Origin: an uncultured Tenacibaculum sp. | Lineage (GTDB): Bacteria > Bacteroidota > Bacteroidia > Flavobacteriales > Flavobacteriaceae | NCBI GenBank assembly: GCA_947492185.1 | Contig: CANLMR010000002.1 | Span: forward strand, 124,001 to 188,000 | DNA length: 64,000 nt | Direction of reading: 5' to 3' | Shown: in pieces, positions 1-9,500 of the stretch | How the letters are laid out: the number at the start of each line of letters is the position of its first letter | How positions within the stretch are numbered: position 1 is the first letter of the stretch | Notes under the pieces: generated by a model | What the model was told of the DNA's origin: nothing | The model's input: the letters and a program-made list of their open reading frames with translations, nothing else | Database searches by the model: none | Translations under genes and position numbers: made by a program

Positions 1-914
1 AGGCAATTAATATCAAAAATATCTCTTATTTTATTTTAGATGAAGCCGATGAAATGGTGAGTGCTTTAAAAGAAGGATTAGACACTATTATTAAGGAAAT
101 ACCTAAAAAAAGAAGAACTTTATTATTTACAGCAACACTATCTGGAGCAATAAAACAACTGGTGAACAATTATATGGCTAAAGATGTTGTTCAAATTGAA
201 GCTGACATGAAAACTGTAGGACATCAAGGAATAAAACATCAATATGTAGTAGTTAAACCAATAGAAAAGCTAGAAGTGTTATTACATTTTTTAGCTTCTA
301 AAGAAGGAGAGAGAGGAATTATTTTTTGTAAAACTAAAGCAGCTGTAAATAAATTAGCCAAAAAATTAGCCATTAATAAATTCTCATCAGGTGCAATTCA
401 TGGAAGTTTAACACAAGGTATTCGAGATCGAATAATGGAACAATTTAGAGCCGGACATATAGATATTTTAGTCGCAACTGATTTGGCTGCTCGTGGTATT
501 GATGTAAAAGAAGTTGCATACGTTGTAAATTATCATTTACCCGATACATACGAAGCCTATGTTCATAGAAGTGGACGAACAGCAAGAGCAGGAGCAAAGG
601 GGCTTTCGTTAAGCATTATCCAAGAAGAAGAAGTTGAAGAAATTCCTGATTTTGAAGAAGAATTAGGAATTACTTTTCGTCAGTTTAAAAAAGCAGATGC
701 TCAAAGTATAGAAGAAAACAACACCTTATTATGGGCTAAAAAAATATTTAAAACGAAACCTAACAGAACAGTTTCAGAAGAGTTTAAAGAAAAAGTAAGG
801 ACAGTGTTTCATCATTTAACAAAAGAAGAATTAGTTGAAAAGGTTTTAGCACATCATTTAGCGGAAATAAATAAAGATAATTTGAAACAAGTTTCTCAAA
901 AAAACAAAAAGTAG
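1..914 (+). CDS. DEAD-box RNA helicase, C-terminal part (cut by window start)
   Basis: An ATP-dependent RNA helicase of superfamily 2. The reading frame is open from base 3, so the gene begins before the window; the first ATG seen, at 54, is internal because the Walker B motif DEADEMV is encoded just before it (bases 39-59). Further motifs follow in order: FTATLSG (a variant of the SAT motif III), IIFCKTK, ATDLAARGID (motif V) and HRSGRTARAG (motif VI). The tail after the helicase core is about 100 residues, charged, and ends in lysines. It stops 2 nt before the next helicase gene, so the two are co-transcribed; with the cold-shock gene downstream this looks like an RNA-remodelling, cold-related cluster. 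The Q motif and motif I are off the window. Confidence 0.93.
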   Translation, partial: AINIKNISYFILDEADEMVSALKEGLDTIIKEIPKKRRTLLFTATLSGAIKQLVNNYMAKDVVQIEADMKTVGHQGIKHQYVVVKPIEKLEVLLHFLASKEGERGIIFCKTKAAVNKLAKKLAINKFSSGAIHGSLTQGIRDRIMEQFRAGHIDILVATDLAARGIDVKEVAYVVNYHLPDTYEAYVHRSGRTARAGAKGLSLSIIQEEEVEEIPDFEEELGITFRQFKKADAQSIEENNTLLWAKKIFKTKPNRTVSEEFKEKVRTVFHHLTKEELVEKVLAHHLAEINKDNLKQVSQKNKK

Positions 915-916
915 TT

Positions 917-2230
917 ATGGCAAATAGCATTAAAGAACAGCAGGATATTTTAACAAAATTAAATATCCATCAGTTAAACCCAATGCAAGAAGAAGCTATA
1001 GCTGTTATTGAAAAAACAACAAATACAATACTACTTTCACCAACAGGAACAGGAAAAACATTAGCTTTTTTATTACCATTACTAAAAACTTTAGATCCAA
1101 ATAATTCTGAAATACAAGCTTTAGTTTTAGTACCCTCTCGTGAATTAGCGATACAAATTGAACAAGTAGCACGAAATATGGGATCGGGATTTAAAGTAAA
1201 TGCTGTTTATGGAGGAAGACCAATAGCTAAAGATAAAACAGAATTAAAGCATTTACCCGCTATTTTAATTGGAACACCAGGAAGGATTTCAGATCATTTT
1301 AATAGCAACCGTTTTTCTAAAAACGATATAAAAACCATAGTTCTAGATGAATTTGATAAATCTTTAGAGGTTGGTTTTGAGCATGAAATGAGAAGAATTA
1401 TAAACCAAATTCCTAATATAAGTAAACGAATATTAACTTCTGCCACTCAAGGTGTTGAAGTTCCTAGTTTCGTACGTTTAGATAAACCTGAGATAATTAA
1501 TTACTTAAATAATACATCAGCTTCAAAATTAGAAATAAAAACAGTTCTTTCTTCTTCAAAAAATAAAACGCAGGCATTAGTAAATTTGATATTACATATT
1601 GGAAACAAACCAGGTATTATTTTTTGTAACTTAAAAGATAGTATTGCACAAGTCAGTGAAGCCTTAGTGAAAAATAAGATTAGCCATACCTGTTTTTCTG
1701 GTGGTATGGATCAAAGAGACCGTGAACGTTCTTTAATTAAATTCAGAAACGGAACTTCTCAATTATTAATTGCAACCGATTTGGCAGCAAGAGGTATCGA
1801 CATTCCAGAACTAAAATATATTATTCATTACGAACTTCCTAGAGCAATAGAGGAATTTACGCATAGAAATGGTCGAACAGCAAGAGTAAATGCTAAAGGA
1901 ACAGCTTATGTATTAAAATGGGAAAAAGAATCATTACCAGAATTTATAAAGAAAACAAATACAGTAGATATTACTGAAAAAGCAGTGTGGAAACCACAAT
2001 TTTGGACAACTTTGTTTATTTCAGGAGGACGAAAAGATAAAATATCAAAAGGAGATATTGCAGGGCTGTTTTTTAAAGAAGGAAAGTTAAATAAAGATCA
2101 ATTAGGTGTTATAGAATTAAAACAAGATTGTGCTTTTATTTCAGTTCCGTTAAGTATTGCTGACAATTTAGTAGAAAAATTAAATAATTCTCGTTTAAAA
2201 AAGAAAAGAATAAGAATATATAATATTTAA
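917..2230 (+). CDS. DEAD-box RNA helicase with DbpA-like RNA-binding domain
   Basis: Second ATP-dependent RNA helicase, 437 residues. Motif I is SPTGTGKT (41-48), Ia PSRELA (73-78), Ib GTPGR (119-123), motif II is DEFD rather than DEAD (144-147), motif III SAT (175-177), motif V ATDLAARGID (286-295), motif VI HRNGRTAR (316-323). Residues about 360-435 (LFISGGRKDK ... FISVPLSIAD) resemble the DbpA-type RNA-binding domain, which in DbpA recognises 23S rRNA; a ribosome-assembly role is therefore an inference. It starts 2 nt after the preceding helicase stop. The two proteins differ in core and tail, so this is not a recent duplication. Strict DbpA orthology is not claimed. Confidence 0.92.
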   Translation: MANSIKEQQDILTKLNIHQLNPMQEEAIAVIEKTTNTILLSPTGTGKTLAFLLPLLKTLDPNNSEIQALVLVPSRELAIQIEQVARNMGSGFKVNAVYGGRPIAKDKTELKHLPAILIGTPGRISDHFNSNRFSKNDIKTIVLDEFDKSLEVGFEHEMRRIINQIPNISKRILTSATQGVEVPSFVRLDKPEIINYLNNTSASKLEIKTVLSSSKNKTQALVNLILHIGNKPGIIFCNLKDSIAQVSEALVKNKISHTCFSGGMDQRDRERSLIKFRNGTSQLLIATDLAARGIDIPELKYIIHYELPRAIEEFTHRNGRTARVNAKGTAYVLKWEKESLPEFIKKTNTVDITEKAVWKPQFWTTLFISGGRKDKISKGDIAGLFFKEGKLNKDQLGVIELKQDCAFISVPLSIADNLVEKLNNSRLKKKRIRIYNI

Positions 2231-2258
2231 AATCAGAATAATAATAATTAGTATTAAA

Positions 2259-2291
2259 TTGCGGTAATTAAAAAAAATGGCATTACTTTTG
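2259..2291 (+). promoter_or_regulatory. Bacteroidetes-type promoter for the cold-shock gene
   Basis: TACTTTTG at 2284-2291 fits the -7 consensus TAnnTTTG exactly, and a TTG at 2259-2261 sits 22 nt upstream, within the known range for the -33 element. Transcription would start near 2296, leaving a leader of about 30 nt before the ATG at 2329. Confidence 0.75.
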
Positions 2292-2328
2292 CAAACAATA
2301 TAATAAAATATAAATACATTACATTAAA

Positions 2329-2520
2329 ATGATTACAGGTACAGTAAAATTTTTCAACGATTCAAAAGGTTTTGGTTTCATCACGGAAGAAGGAAACAAT
2401 AAAGAACATTTTGTTCACATTTCAGGATTAATTGACGAAGTTCGTGAAGGTGATAACGTTGAATTCGAATTAAAAGAAGGAAAAAAAGGATTAAATGCCG
2501 TAAACGTTAGAGTTATCTAA
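2329..2520 (+). CDS. Cold-shock domain protein (CspA family)
   Basis: A 63-residue single OB-fold protein that binds single-stranded RNA/DNA, acting as an RNA chaperone in the cytoplasm. The N-terminus GTVKFFNDSKGFGFI carries the RNP1 motif (KGFGFI) and HFVHIS is the RNP2 motif. The length is normal for this family in flavobacteria. It has its own promoter just upstream and a strong hairpin terminator just downstream, so it is monocistronic although it follows two RNA helicase genes; helicases and cold-shock proteins commonly serve together in cold adaptation (inference). Confidence 0.95.
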   Translation: MITGTVKFFNDSKGFGFITEEGNNKEHFVHISGLIDEVREGDNVEFELKEGKKGLNAVNVRVI

Positions 2521-2544
2521 TCTAGTTTACAGATATAATTTAGT

Positions 2545-2577
2545 AAAAGCTCATCATTTAGTGATGAGCTTTTTTTT
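2545..2577 (+). terminator. Rho-independent terminator after cold-shock gene
   Basis: Perfect 12-bp stem (2545-2556 with 2562-2573), 5-nt loop, followed by a T run ending at 2577. It lies 25 nt after the stop codon. Confidence 0.9.
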
Positions 2578-2699
2578 GATTAAATATTATGAGATTATAA
2601 GAAAAAAGTTAAAAAAAATGGTTGCATAAAATTTTAGTTGTTATTTTTAGTTTTAACATTTATAAAAAAGCTTATACTGCTATAATAATCATAACTATT

Positions 2700-5600
2700 A
2701 TGAAATTTCAAGTCTTTAAAAAAAGAAAATTCTGGGTGCGGTTTATTGCTTGCGTAATACTTTTACCTATACTATTTCTTATTGTTACGGTATTATATAT
2801 CAATACTAAACAAAATAGTATTATTAAAGATCATATATCTGAGCTTAACAAAACTCACAAAGGTTTTGTTGCAATAGGAGACACACATTTATCACTCTTT
2901 AGTAATTTTCCAAATATTTCTTTTAAAGTAGACGATCTAAAAATAAATGAAACTAAAAGTGATAACTCACCAGTAATTCTGGACGTTAAAGATATTTACG
3001 TAGGATTTAATCTGTGGGATATTTTAGAAGGAAATTATACCATTAAATCATTAATTGTAGAAGAAGGCTTTTTTGATATTGTAATTCATGAAGATAAAAG
3101 TCTAAATCTTTTAAACGCATTAAAATCCTTTGATGAAACACAAAGTGAAGAGCCGATAGATTTTAAACTTCAAAAAGTCAAATTACACAATTTAGATATC
3201 CACAAAAAAGATGAAGGTCAAAATACAGACTTAGAAACATTTATTTATGAGGCTGATGGTGGTTTCAATATTGATAATGAAGTTATTTCAGGCCATATTG
3301 ATACTAAGTTTGAAATGAATTTAATTAGTAATGGTGATACTACGTATGTAAAACACAAACACTTTGATGTTCATACGGATGTTAGTTTGAATAAAGATAC
3401 TGGATTGCTTACTATTGAACCTTCTGGAGTTACTATGGAGCATGGTGATTTTGAGTTAGAGGGAAAAATAGATACAAAAAATGATTTTGATCTTGATCTT
3501 ATAATAAAAGGAGCGAAGCCTAATTTTGATATGCTTATTGCCTTTGCTCCAGAGGATCTTATACCTGTTTTAGAACGTTATAAAAATGCAGGGAAAATTT
3601 ATTTTAACGCAGTAGTTCAAGGACCTACATTGAATCAACAAGTACCTTTTTTTGATGTGAATTTCGGTGTGAGTGAAGCTTTTTTAGAAAACACCAACAA
3701 AGGTAAACGAGTAAAAAACATTGGCTTTAAAGGGCATTTTACGAATGGTAAAGAACGAAGTTCTCGTACAACAACATTTTCGCTAGAAGATATGACTGCC
3801 AAACTAGGAAAAGGAAAAATTCTAGGAAATGTCGTGATCAATAATTTTGACGCACCAGAAATAGATATGCGTTTAAATGCAGATTTCAACCTTGAATTTG
3901 TAACTGATTTTTTAAACTTAAGTGAAGTAGATATTGCATCAGGGAATGTTTCCTTAAAAATGAATTTTCATGATATTGTAGATATTGATAATCCAGAACA
4001 AGCACTCAGTAAATTGAATCAGGCGTATTATAGTGAGTTAAAAATTGATAGCCTCAGTTTATCGTCCAAAGATCTTCCTGCGCCATTAAAAAAACTGAAT
4101 GCACATATAGAAATGAAAGGGAAAAAAGCGACAATAAATCAATTTGATATGCTTTTAGGTAACTCTGATATTTCAATAACTGGATATTTGTCAGATCTAC
4201 CTGCTATTGTGCATCATACAGATACACTTATCGTTACGCATTTAGATATTAAATCGAACCAATTAGATATTGCTGAACTTACACGGTTTTCTGCTACGGA
4301 TAGTATAAAAACAGGTATTGATGAGCAAATTAAAGATGTAACTGCTGGATTTTCATTCAAATCCTCAGCAAAAGCTTTTACCGAAAGTAAATATTTACCG
4401 AAAGGAGAGTTCTTTGTAGACAGTCTTAACGCGAAACTAAAGCATTATCCGCATAAATTCCATGATTTTCATGTAGATGTATTAATAGATGATAAAGATC
4501 TTAAAATCAAAGATTTTACAGGTTTTATTGATGATTCTGATTTTCATTTTAACGGATTGGTACATAATTATGGTTTTTGGATGCAAAAAGAATTGAATGG
4601 TGATGTGGATTTAGATATTACGTTAACTTCGGATCTATTACGTTTAGAAGATATTTTCTCGTATCAAGGTGAAAATTATGTTCCTGAAGAATATAGACAT
4701 GAAGAATTTGAAAAATTAGAATTGCATGTGAATTCTAGTATGCATTATAAAGCATCAGCATTACATTCTATAGATTTAGAATTAGACAAGCTGAATACCA
4801 AAATGCATTTACATCCATTACGATTTGAACACTTTACAGGTGATTTTCATTATGAAGATGATCATCTTGCAGTGAAAGATTTTATCGGTAAAATAGGGCG
4901 AACTTCTTTTAATATTGGCTTGAACTATTATTTAGGAGATGATGAAGCGATTAAAAAACGAGACAATTATCTTAGTTTCAAAGCAAATTATATTGATTAC
5001 GATCAACTATTTCCTCCTGATAAACCAACTGAAAAGGCAACCATAACTGTAAAATCAAAAACAGCAGACGTTCCAGTACATGCAGATGCTTTTAATTTGT
5101 ATGAACTACCATTTACGGATATGAAATTTGATGTAGATGTAGATTATTTTATGTATCAACGGATTCGTTTACAAGACATAAAAGCAAAATTACGTACAAC
5201 TCAGAATCATTACATTTATGTAGATACCTTACATATGAATGCCGCTGGTGGTAATTTTAATATGTCTGGTTACTTTAACGGTAGTAATCCGAAGAAAATT
5301 TACCTGAAACCGAATATAAAAACCACTAAAATTGATTTGGATAAGTTCTTATTTAAGTTTGAAAATTTTGGACAAGATCATTTGGTTTCTGATAATTTAA
5401 AAGGACATGTTTCTTCCAACATAACTGGAAAAATTAGAATTTATCCTGATTTAGTGCCAGATTTAGATCAATCTGAAGTCCACATGGATGTAGAAGTTTT
5501 TAATGGAAAATTACAGAATTATGAACCAATGAAATTGTTGTCTAGTTATATGGGCGATAAAAACTTGAACAATATCAAATTTGATACCATTCAAAATCAT

Positions 5601-5918
5601 ATTGATATACATAACGGACGCATAACTATTCCAAATATGACGATTGAATCCACGTTAGGACATATGGAATTATCTGGAACACAAGATTTGAATAATAATA
5701 TTGAATATTACTTAAGAATTCCTTGGAAAACCGTTAGGAAAGCTGTTTGGTATAAATTATTTAAGAACAAAAAAAATAGTGGAACTAAAGAAGAAGAGGA
5801 TGAGATTATAGAAGTTGATCCTAATAAGAAAGTGAAATACTTAAATTTAAAATTACATGGAACTGTTGATGATTTTAAAGTTTCCATGAAAAAAGCAAAA
5901 AAGAAGAAAAAGAAGTAA
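2700..5918 (+). CDS. AsmA-like family envelope protein
   Basis: A protein of 1072 residues. It starts with basic residues and one membrane segment (about residues 9-33, FWVRFIACVILLPILFLIV), then a very long, mostly beta-predicted region with no enzyme motif, ending in a lysine-rich tail (KKAKKKKKK). This is the layout of AsmA/TamB-related proteins: inner-membrane anchor and a long periplasmic beta-groove, family members of which are implicated in lipid transport to the outer membrane. The C-terminal part resembles the AsmA C-terminal region. The ATG at 2700 is preferred; an upstream TTG at 2622 would add 26 residues but makes the hydrophobic start atypical. It stands alone, between the cold-shock terminator and the metal-efflux operon. 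The exact substrate is unknown. Confidence 0.8.
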   Translation: MKFQVFKKRKFWVRFIACVILLPILFLIVTVLYINTKQNSIIKDHISELNKTHKGFVAIGDTHLSLFSNFPNISFKVDDLKINETKSDNSPVILDVKDIYVGFNLWDILEGNYTIKSLIVEEGFFDIVIHEDKSLNLLNALKSFDETQSEEPIDFKLQKVKLHNLDIHKKDEGQNTDLETFIYEADGGFNIDNEVISGHIDTKFEMNLISNGDTTYVKHKHFDVHTDVSLNKDTGLLTIEPSGVTMEHGDFELEGKIDTKNDFDLDLIIKGAKPNFDMLIAFAPEDLIPVLERYKNAGKIYFNAVVQGPTLNQQVPFFDVNFGVSEAFLENTNKGKRVKNIGFKGHFTNGKERSSRTTTFSLEDMTAKLGKGKILGNVVINNFDAPEIDMRLNADFNLEFVTDFLNLSEVDIASGNVSLKMNFHDIVDIDNPEQALSKLNQAYYSELKIDSLSLSSKDLPAPLKKLNAHIEMKGKKATINQFDMLLGNSDISITGYLSDLPAIVHHTDTLIVTHLDIKSNQLDIAELTRFSATDSIKTGIDEQIKDVTAGFSFKSSAKAFTESKYLPKGEFFVDSLNAKLKHYPHKFHDFHVDVLIDDKDLKIKDFTGFIDDSDFHFNGLVHNYGFWMQKELNGDVDLDITLTSDLLRLEDIFSYQGENYVPEEYRHEEFEKLELHVNSSMHYKASALHSIDLELDKLNTKMHLHPLRFEHFTGDFHYEDDHLAVKDFIGKIGRTSFNIGLNYYLGDDEAIKKRDNYLSFKANYIDYDQLFPPDKPTEKATITVKSKTADVPVHADAFNLYELPFTDMKFDVDVDYFMYQRIRLQDIKAKLRTTQNHYIYVDTLHMNAAGGNFNMSGYFNGSNPKKIYLKPNIKTTKIDLDKFLFKFENFGQDHLVSDNLKGHVSSNITGKIRIYPDLVPDLDQSEVHMDVEVFNGKLQNYEPMKLLSSYMGDKNLNNIKFDTIQNHIDIHNGRITIPNMTIESTLGHMELSGTQDLNNNIEYYLRIPWKTVRKAVWYKLFKNKKNSGTKEEEDEIIEVDPNKKVKYLNLKLHGTVDDFKVSMKKAKKKKKK

Positions 5919-6019
5919 GTATTCAAACACTATAGATACAACTGTTAAAATACTGTAATTCAAATCGTTTTGACATTTATTTTTAACTAACTTAAAGGAG
6001 AAAAAATTTTGGTAGAGAA

Positions 6020-6048
6020 TAACTTTGCTTTTATTTTTTATACCTTTG
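6020..6048 (+). promoter_or_regulatory. Two candidate -7 elements upstream of the metal-efflux operon
   Basis: TAACTTTG at 6020-6027 and TACCTTTG at 6041-6048 both fit TAnnTTTG. No TTG lies at the ideal -33 spacing for either. The upstream copy would give a leader of about 26 nt before the ATG at 6058; the second would give only about 5 nt. Confidence 0.45.
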
Positions 6049-6057
6049 TTATTAATT

Positions 6058-6477
6058 ATGAAACAGTTGTTTTATAAAATAGCATCATTTACAATGGCAT
6101 TAGTAGTTATTTTTTCTACAATGTCGTTTACTATCAATAGTCACTTTTGTGGTGATACATTGGTAAGTACAAGCTATTTTAGTAAGGCTAAAACTTGCGG
6201 AATGGAAATGAAGCAAGACAATGATAGTAAAGAATGTTCTATTACTAAAAAGAACTGTTGTAAAGATATTACACAACTTATAGAAGGGCAAGATAATTTA
6301 AAAAATTCAGCTTTTGATAGCTTGTCTTACGACCAACAACTTTTCGTAGCAACATTTTATTATTCGTATGTTAATTTATTTGAAGGATTACACAACAACG
6401 TAATTCCTTTTAAAGACTACGCACCACCTTTAGTCGTCAAAGATATTCATGTTCTCGACGAAGTATATTTAATCTGA
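6058..6477 (+). CDS. HYC_CC_PP family protein (metal-efflux-associated small secreted protein)
   Basis: A 139-residue protein with an N-terminal signal/anchor segment (about 1-27). It carries the three landmarks of the Bacteroidetes HYC_CC_PP family: an H-x-C near the signal (SHFCGDTLVS, with F in place of the usual Y), a CC pair (KNCCKD) and a PP near the C-terminus (YAPPLVV), plus extra cysteines (KTCGMEM, KECS). The cysteines and methionines suggest copper or silver binding in the periplasm, but the family's biochemical role is not established. First gene of the efflux operon, 103 nt before the CusA-type pump. The ATG at 6058 is preferred over a TTG at 6025, which overlaps the likely promoter. 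Confidence 0.8.
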   Translation: MKQLFYKIASFTMALVVIFSTMSFTINSHFCGDTLVSTSYFSKAKTCGMEMKQDNDSKECSITKKNCCKDITQLIEGQDNLKNSAFDSLSYDQQLFVATFYYSYVNLFEGLHNNVIPFKDYAPPLVVKDIHVLDEVYLI

Positions 6478-6497
6478 TTTTAAAGTATTAGACCAAT

Positions 6498-6552
6498 TAT
6501 ATCCATTGTTATTTCAAAGGATATATTGCCGTATACGGTATTTATTTATACC
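6498..6552 (+). promoter_or_regulatory. Cluster of three dyads ahead of the CusA-type gene
   Basis: In the gap before the RND pump: TATATCC at 6498-6504 with GGATATA at 6519-6525; the perfect 10-bp palindrome CCGTATACGG at 6529-6538; and GGTAT at 6537-6541 with ATACC at 6548-6552. No T run follows, so this is not a terminator. It could be an operator or an RNA fold controlling expression of the pump relative to the first gene. Confidence 0.4.
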
Positions 6553-6580
6553 AATGTCTAATTATTTAAAATCATTCTTT

Positions 6581-9500
6581 ATGCTCAATAAAAGCATCAA
6601 ATTTTTAATAGAAAACAAACTTATTTCGGTTTTATTACTCGTCTTATTTATAGGTTGGGGAGTTGTAAACGCACCTTTTAATTGGAATACAGGCTTTTTA
6701 CCAAGTGCACCCGTAGCGGTAGATGCCATTCCAGATATTGGCGAAAACCAACAAATTGTATTTACAAAATGGGAGGGACGTTCGCCTCAAAATATAGAAG
6801 ACCAAATAACCTATCCGTTAACTACGTCGTTATTAGGCATACCAGGCGTAAAAACCATTCGTAGTTCTTCAATGTTTGGGTTTTCGAGCATCTATATAAT
6901 TTTTGAAGAAGATGTAGAGTTTTACTGGAGCCGTTCTCGTATTCTCGAAAAACTCAACTCGTTACCAAGTAGCTTATTACCAGAAGGCGTTAATCCAACT
7001 TTAGGACCCGATGCAACAGGTTTAGGTCAAGTATATTGGTATACCTTAGAAGGTAGAGATAAAGACGGAAACGTGACAGGTGGTTGGGATTTACACGAAC
7101 TACGAAGCATACAAGATTACTATGTGAAATACGCCTTATCATCGGCAGGAGGCATATCAGAAGTAGCATCAATTGGCGGATATGTTCAAGAATATCAGAT
7201 TGATGTAAATCCTGAAATAATGCGTCAATACAATATAAATTTACAACAAGTTGTAAAAGCTGTAAAACAAAGTAACCAAGACATCGGAGCGCAAACCATA
7301 GAAATTAACCAAGTTGAATATTTAGTGCGTGGTTTAGGTTATATATCATCTATAAAAGATATAGAAAACGCTGTAGTTTCATCAACCAATTATATACCAA
7401 TAAAAATTAAAGACATTGCTCAAGTTTCTCTTGGGGCAAAAACTCGTAGAGGAATTTTAGATAAAGAGGGCGCTGAAGTTGTAGGTGGTGTTGTAGTGGC
7501 ACGTTATGGTGCAAACCCATTGGAGGTAATCAATAATACTAAAGAGAAAATAAAAGAATTAAGCGCAGGATTACCCTCAAAAGTATTGGCAGACGGTACA
7601 ACATCACAATTAACCATTGTGCCTTTTTACGACCGTTCAGAATTGATACAAGAAACATTAGGGACACTCAACGAAGCGCTCACATTAGAAATACTCATTA
7701 CTATTTTAGTAATTATTGTAATGGTATATAATTTACGAGCATCCATATTAATTTCTAGTCTTTTGCCTGCGGCAGTTTTAATGGTATTTATTGCAATGAA
7801 AGCCTTTGGTATTGATGCTAATATCGTTGCTTTATCAGGAATTGCAATTGCAATCGGAACAATGGTAGATGTCGGTGTAATTCTATCAGAAAACATCTTA
7901 AATCATTTAGAAGAAAACGAAAACAAATTACCTATTAATTCAGTCGTTTACAATGCAACTACAGAAGTTTCAGGTGCTATTGTTACCGCAGTAATGACTA
8001 CCATTATTAGCTTTTTACCTGTATTTACGATGATTGGTGCAGAGGGTAAATTATTTAGTCCGTTGGCTTTTACCAAAACATTTGCACTCATTATGGCATT
8101 GGTGGTAGCTTTGTTTTTAATTCCACCATTTGCAACTATTATTTTTAAACGAAGAAGTATTACTAAAAACCTATCGTACATGATCAATGCTGTATTGATT
8201 GGTTTGGGTATTATTTCTATTGTCTTTGGAAATTGGTTAGGAATACTCTTAATCGCTTTCGGTATCACTGGCATTTTAAAACTACAACAAAAAGTTTCCG
8301 ACAAACAAGTAAATCTAATTAATATAGTTATTGCTTCATTAGCTATTGTATTCTTATTGGCTGAATATTGGAGACCTTTAGGCGTAGGCAAAAGTTTATT
8401 ATTAAACCTGTTGTTTGTGGCTATTATCTGTTTCGGATTATTAGGCGCATTCTCATTATTACGAAAATATTATGCTCAAATTTTACAATGGGCATTAGCA
8501 AACAAAATGCTCTTTTTGGCAATTCCAACGGCAATTACCATTCTCGGATTTTTAATTTTCAAAAATACAGGCAAAGAGTTTATGCCGTCTTTAAACGAAG
8601 GCTCATTTCTACTAATGCCAACCTCAATGCCACATTCGGGTGTTGAAGAAAACAAACGTGTTTTACAGCAGTTGGATATGGGTGTTGCCAATATTCCTGA
8701 AATAAAAACAGTAGTAGGTAAAGCAGGACGAACCGAATCGGCTTTAGATCCTGCGCCACTTTCAATGTATGAAAATGTAATTATTTACAAACCCGAATAT
8801 GCACTTAATAGCAATGGCGAGCGCCAACGTTATCGAGTGAATGATGACGGATTATTTGTTTTGAAAAATGGTAAAACAGTAGCCAATCCAAATTCGATTA
8901 ATGCTACTTCTAAAATTATATTTTCTGATGTTTCTACAGATGAATTAATTGAAGATAACGACGGCGAGTTTTACAGAAATTGGCGACCTAACATTAAATC
9001 TACTAACGATATTTGGAATGAAATCGTAAAAGCAACCAAAATACCAGGAGTTACATCTGCACCAAAACTACAACCTATTGAGACCCGATTGGTAATGCTA
9101 CAAACAGGAATGCGTGCGCCAATGGGGATCAAAGTAAAAGGACAAAGTTTAAAAGAAATTGAAACCTTTGGTGTGCAATTAGAAAGCATTTTAAAAACAG
9201 TTACAGGTGTTAAAAAAGAAGCTGTTTTTGCAGATAGAATTGTAGGGAAACCATATTTGTTAATCGACATTGACAGAGAAAAAATAGCACGTTATGGCGT
9301 TTCTATTCAAGAGGTACAAGATGTTTTAAAAGTTGCCGTTGGAGGTATGTCTTTAACGCAAACCGTTGAGGGAAGAGAGCGTTACGGTGTGCGTGTTCGC
9401 TACCCAAGAGAACTGCGTACCACACCAACCGATTTAGAACAAATTTATGTACCAATAAACAAAGGGAATTCTGTACCGTTAAGTGAGTTGGCAACTATTC

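Noticed and set aside
2622..2699. In-frame TTG extension of the AsmA-like protein
   Set aside because: It adds hydrophobic text before the basic-plus-membrane-segment start seen at the ATG (2700) and lies close to the cold-shock terminator.
5938..6019. Insertion-sequence end between the AsmA-like gene and the metal operon
   Set aside because: No inverted terminal repeats, target duplication or transposase remnant could be seen.
7627..8391. Long open frames on the minus strand within the CusA-type gene
   Set aside because: They overlap a strongly conserved pump on the plus strand, have low-complexity translations and no start context; they are shadows of the real gene.
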